This document shows positions 19,533-22,228 of a DNA stretch of 22,228 bases, piece by piece. Positions within the stretch are counted from its first letter, which is position 1; each line of letters opens with the position of its first letter. Below the pieces are notes generated by a model. The model searched no databases. It saw nothing but the letters and a program-made list of their open reading frames with translations, and was not told the DNA's origin. This stretch comes from Didymodactylos carnosus (taxonomy: Eukaryota > Rotifera > Eurotatoria > Philodinida > Philodinidae), in the NCBI GenBank assembly GCA_905250885.1, contig CAJNOQ010002895.1, positions 1-22,228 on the forward strand, given 5' to 3'. The position numbers and the translations under genes were made by a program.

Positions 19533-22228
19533 CTCGTTCCACGGCGAATCGTTGAGAGAGATTTGCAGACCCTTCCCAATCACTCGTGTTTGAAGTAAGA
19601 GCCAGTCTTCGTATGTTCCCTCGCCCTTACGAAGTCTACCGAGAAGATCTTGATAAGTTCCATCGATTGTTCTCATCTGTTGTTCAAGTATGACAACACA
19701 GTTAATTTGCAGAACCAATGCACGAGCACTCGTCTGTTGAATATCGTTCTCAGTGGGTAGTTTCCTGATTCCAATGGACGCATTGATCATAGTTGATGAA
19801 TAATCATAGTAAAGGGGTCGATCGAATACAGGAGAGTACTGCATATAGTCGCCAAACAAAATAAGATTGGCACCACCGATCGAAACGATTGGATCGGCGT
19901 GTTTAGCTGTGGCGATAATGTTACTCAGTCGAGCCAGCAGGCTTAGTCCAACCATGGACATCTCGTCCAGAATGACATATTCGATGAAGCGCCATTCATT
20001 TTCTAATTTCGTTTGGCCAGCACGATTTGTACACTTGGATTTTCTCTTGTTTCTTCCCTCGCCTAGGGAAGAGTGGACGGTCATTCCATCGATCTCAGCT
20101 GCTGCCACCGATGTGGGGGCGAGTTTGCGTAGTTTTCGTGCTCGGTTTGTTTCAGTGAAGTAAGCAGTAATGGCTCGTATTAACTGGGATTTACCAGTGC
20201 CACCACATCCTGGTACACACATAATTAGCTGTGTTTGATTACCACCTAAAATCCGAAAGGAGAGTTGTAAGTGTGGTTCTTTTGTGTGAAAATCCATTTC
20301 CTACTCTCTTTATTGAGCCCATCAACGCCATCAAGATGGCCTGTAATGATCATGAATGCTGCCGTTTGATTTTTGTTGAGTGTGAATTGTCGCGCGATTT
20401 GCTGTCGAGTAGGGCCAGCTGACAACGAGATTGCTTTGACAGATTGTGAGTAGACAGAGTCGGATGAGACCTCATCATCATAGTTTAAAAGAGTAGCTGC
20501 TTCTGCCATGGTAACTGACTGATCTGCATCAGCGATACTTTGCAAGGCAAAGTCACCGTTGTCTTCCTCGTTTATGCAAGCATTCCGTTTCTGTTCTTTT
20601 TCTTCTGTGATCTGACGTGGCCATTTCTTGTTCAGTTGGACAAGCTCAGCAGTAGCTGGAATAAGGAACTGTCGATCGCAAATCATTTTCTCGTGGGAAC
20701 GTTTATTGTACGTCAACGGTTTAGATCGATCGAGCACCGAATCTGAAGGCGTAGAAAATAAAATATCGTCTTTGTTCACGCAAGAAAAATGTCTTACTGT
20801 GAATATGGATGAATCGGTTGGCTTGATCAACTGCTTGCAATGTCTTTTGAAAATATTTCTCTTCCGACTTCATGCCTGGTTGTTCGATGTGCGTGAGTTC
20901 ATCCATATCGATATTAGCCAGAACATCCAAGATTTCTTCTTGCTCTTCGTCGCTTTCGTTGTTCATGTCACTCGAGTGAGTGTGCTGATGGATAGTTTCT
21001 GTTTGCATCGCTTCGATCACTTGCTGCAAGTGTTCGTCTCGATCCTTCTTGCATTCGTGTAATAGTTGGATGTTCTCGATGAACTTGTGCGATTCGGGCA
21101 TGATATTTGTTTGACGACTGTCGAACGCTTGCTTCCAAGTTTGATTCAGGTCACATATATCGAACACTGATCGCCAAGGGACAAATAGAGTGAGAATGAA
21201 ACGACAATAACGTTCTTGTGTCTCTTCACGATCTTCTCGAGGTATAGGTGGGCCGAGTAAGACAGGCACGACTAGGGACGTCCGTTTCATATTCATGTGC
21301 GAAGATGCCTGAGGATGTCCAGTTTGAAAACATTCTCTTTCAACTGGTGGTCGACCGCGATTCGGATGTTCTTGTTCATTTCGTTTTGCTGTTGTTTGCG
21401 CTTGGAACTGTTTTCGATCGTTGGCATTGATCGGCTTTTTGCGGAAGAAACGTACGTAATCGTACAAAGAGATATTCTCAAGCGCCGATGAACGATATTG
21501 ATAGTCGATTCGACTGTTGACAAATACATATCTGGTCGAAGATTCGCCTGGCTGTAAAAGAAACTGTTCTTCGGCATCGATCCGGACTCTGTCTTCATCG
21601 TCTGATGCAGCTGGCGCTTCTAAGAAGTGAAGCTTTATCTCAGCAGAGTGGAAAGAATGGTTTATCTCACCCATCGGCTGCTGCTGATCCTTCGAACGCT
21701 CATCGAGTAGGGCTGCTTGTAGATAATGCTCGACACTGATGAGATGGATATTTGCAAACTCATGAGTGGTGTAGTGATCAGGCCAGCCCATCAGGTACGA
21801 AGCTACCTGCATACCTGAGAGCTCTTGTTGAGACGCGAGTGTATTGTAACAGCGAAGAACGAGTCTCCGAGATTTCTCCTCGGCGCTCATGCAACTAGAA
21901 CTAGGAAGTGGGGATTTCTCCATAGATTTGACTGCTTTGAGAACGAGAGAAAAATGTGTCCTGCAATGCTAGAGTCGTCTTCGTTGCCAGGGTATATAAA
22001 ATTGATGTCCATATTCGAACGGCATGCGCTGATAATATATTCATTGAAATTGTTGATGGTGGCATGTAACCGTTTCAGTTTGATCTCGCCGGAATCGACG
22101 TTGATGGATGATTGATCTACAAGTTGTCGCGGCATGCGCATCCGACAGGTAGGATTATCGCGTATCTTCGAATATTTGTAACAGGTCGCAGAGTGCTTGT
22201 GAATATTCCTGCTAGTGACTAACTGAAC

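Larger units (their letters stand above)
17984..22228 (-). mobile_element. Helitron, coding part, running off the right edge
   Basis: The minus strand encodes the end of a Rep-type protein fused to a PIF1-type helicase, the signature of Helitron rolling-circle transposons. The segment near the right edge ('INNFNEYIISACRSNMDINF') matches the region just before the Rep tyrosines. Mid-part phrases ('VASYLMGWPDHYTTHEF', 'SLYDYVRFFRKKP', 'VPVLLGPPIPREDREE') are typical of Helitron proteins. The helicase follows to 17984. The 5' end with the rest of Rep lies outside the window and the 3' terminus was not found. The copy is damaged and hosts a MITE, so it cannot be autonomous. Confidence 0.85.
17984..22228 (-). 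pseudogene. Helitron Rep-helicase gene, multi-exon, inactivated
   Basis: Segments in coding order are about 21970-22228 (Rep end), 20798 to about 21965, 20305-20742, 19533-20245, 18869-19315 and 17984-18386. Introns are 20743-20797 (55 nt, GTAAGA..TTCAG), 20246-20304 (59 nt, GTAGGA..TTTAG) and 19316-19532 (217 nt, GTAGGA..TTTAG); each restores frame. Helicase motifs are Walker A GCGGTGKS (20187-20210), Walker B 'VILDEMSMVG' (19947-19976), 'GDYMQYSPVFDRP', 'LEQQMRT', 'LPLVPGMPVLLQEN' and the C-terminal 'AYSITTHKSQGQTL' with 'SSYVPLSRVK'. Lesions are a TAA at 18929-18931 in otherwise continuous helicase sequence, a frame break near 21970 where the Tyr-x-x-x-Tyr motif of Rep should lie, and a MITE at 18395-18860. 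The protein would unwind DNA during rolling-circle transposition if intact. Confidence 0.8.

Overview
The window looks like nuclear DNA of a small invertebrate, most likely a bdelloid rotifer. The genes carry short GT-AG introns (55, 59, 64 and 217 nt) and poly(A)-type signals. They belong to families I know as expanded in bdelloids: F-box/leucine-rich proteins, TPR proteins, and very large LDLa/EGF/7-transmembrane receptors. These sit among many decayed transposons and one bacterial-type M23 peptidase gene. Gene-poor, repeat-rich, mosaic DNA of this kind is typical of bdelloid accessory or subtelomeric regions. The species assignment is inference; I saw no telomere repeat.

Layout. 1-1.53 kb holds no recognisable gene. 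1.58-2.18 kb, plus strand: an intact secreted M23-type peptidase gene with a 64-nt intron and a TATA box. 2.2-3.3 kb: noncoding DNA with small tandem repeats. 3.33-4.09 kb: a 756-bp terminal-inverted-repeat element flanked by an 8-bp duplication (GTTTCCGC), with palindromic subterminal repeats. 4.23-5.58 kb, minus: a TPR protein gene whose frame breaks near 4,725. 5.86-6.25 kb, minus: the 5' remnant of an F-box gene. 7.24-9.00 and 10.81-12.56 kb, minus: two intact 584-codon F-box/LRR-like paralogues. Between them, at 9.58-10.76 kb, is a 1,160-bp non-autonomous hAT-type element with perfect 8-bp duplications (CTCCGCAT), GAAGC/GAGGC subterminal arrays and a cargo ORF for a small secreted cysteine-containing protein.

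13.25-16.77 kb, minus: a shrunken, frameshifted pseudogene of a large LDLa/EGF/7TM receptor. 16.8-17.98 kb: no gene. 17.98 kb to the right edge, minus: a decayed Helitron (Rep end plus PIF1-type helicase) whose introns can be spliced in silico. It carries a nonsense codon, a damaged Rep region, and a 466-bp hAT-like MITE inserted into the helicase with a perfect 8-bp duplication (ATTCCCAT).

Taken together, the region is a tandem F-box cluster bordered by receptor and TPR genes in decay, seeded with three separate TIR elements and a Helitron. The host-like genes with apparently intact frames are the M23 peptidase and the two F-box/LRR genes; the hAT cargo ORF is also intact. Homology statements come from recognising motifs by eye; no database search was possible.
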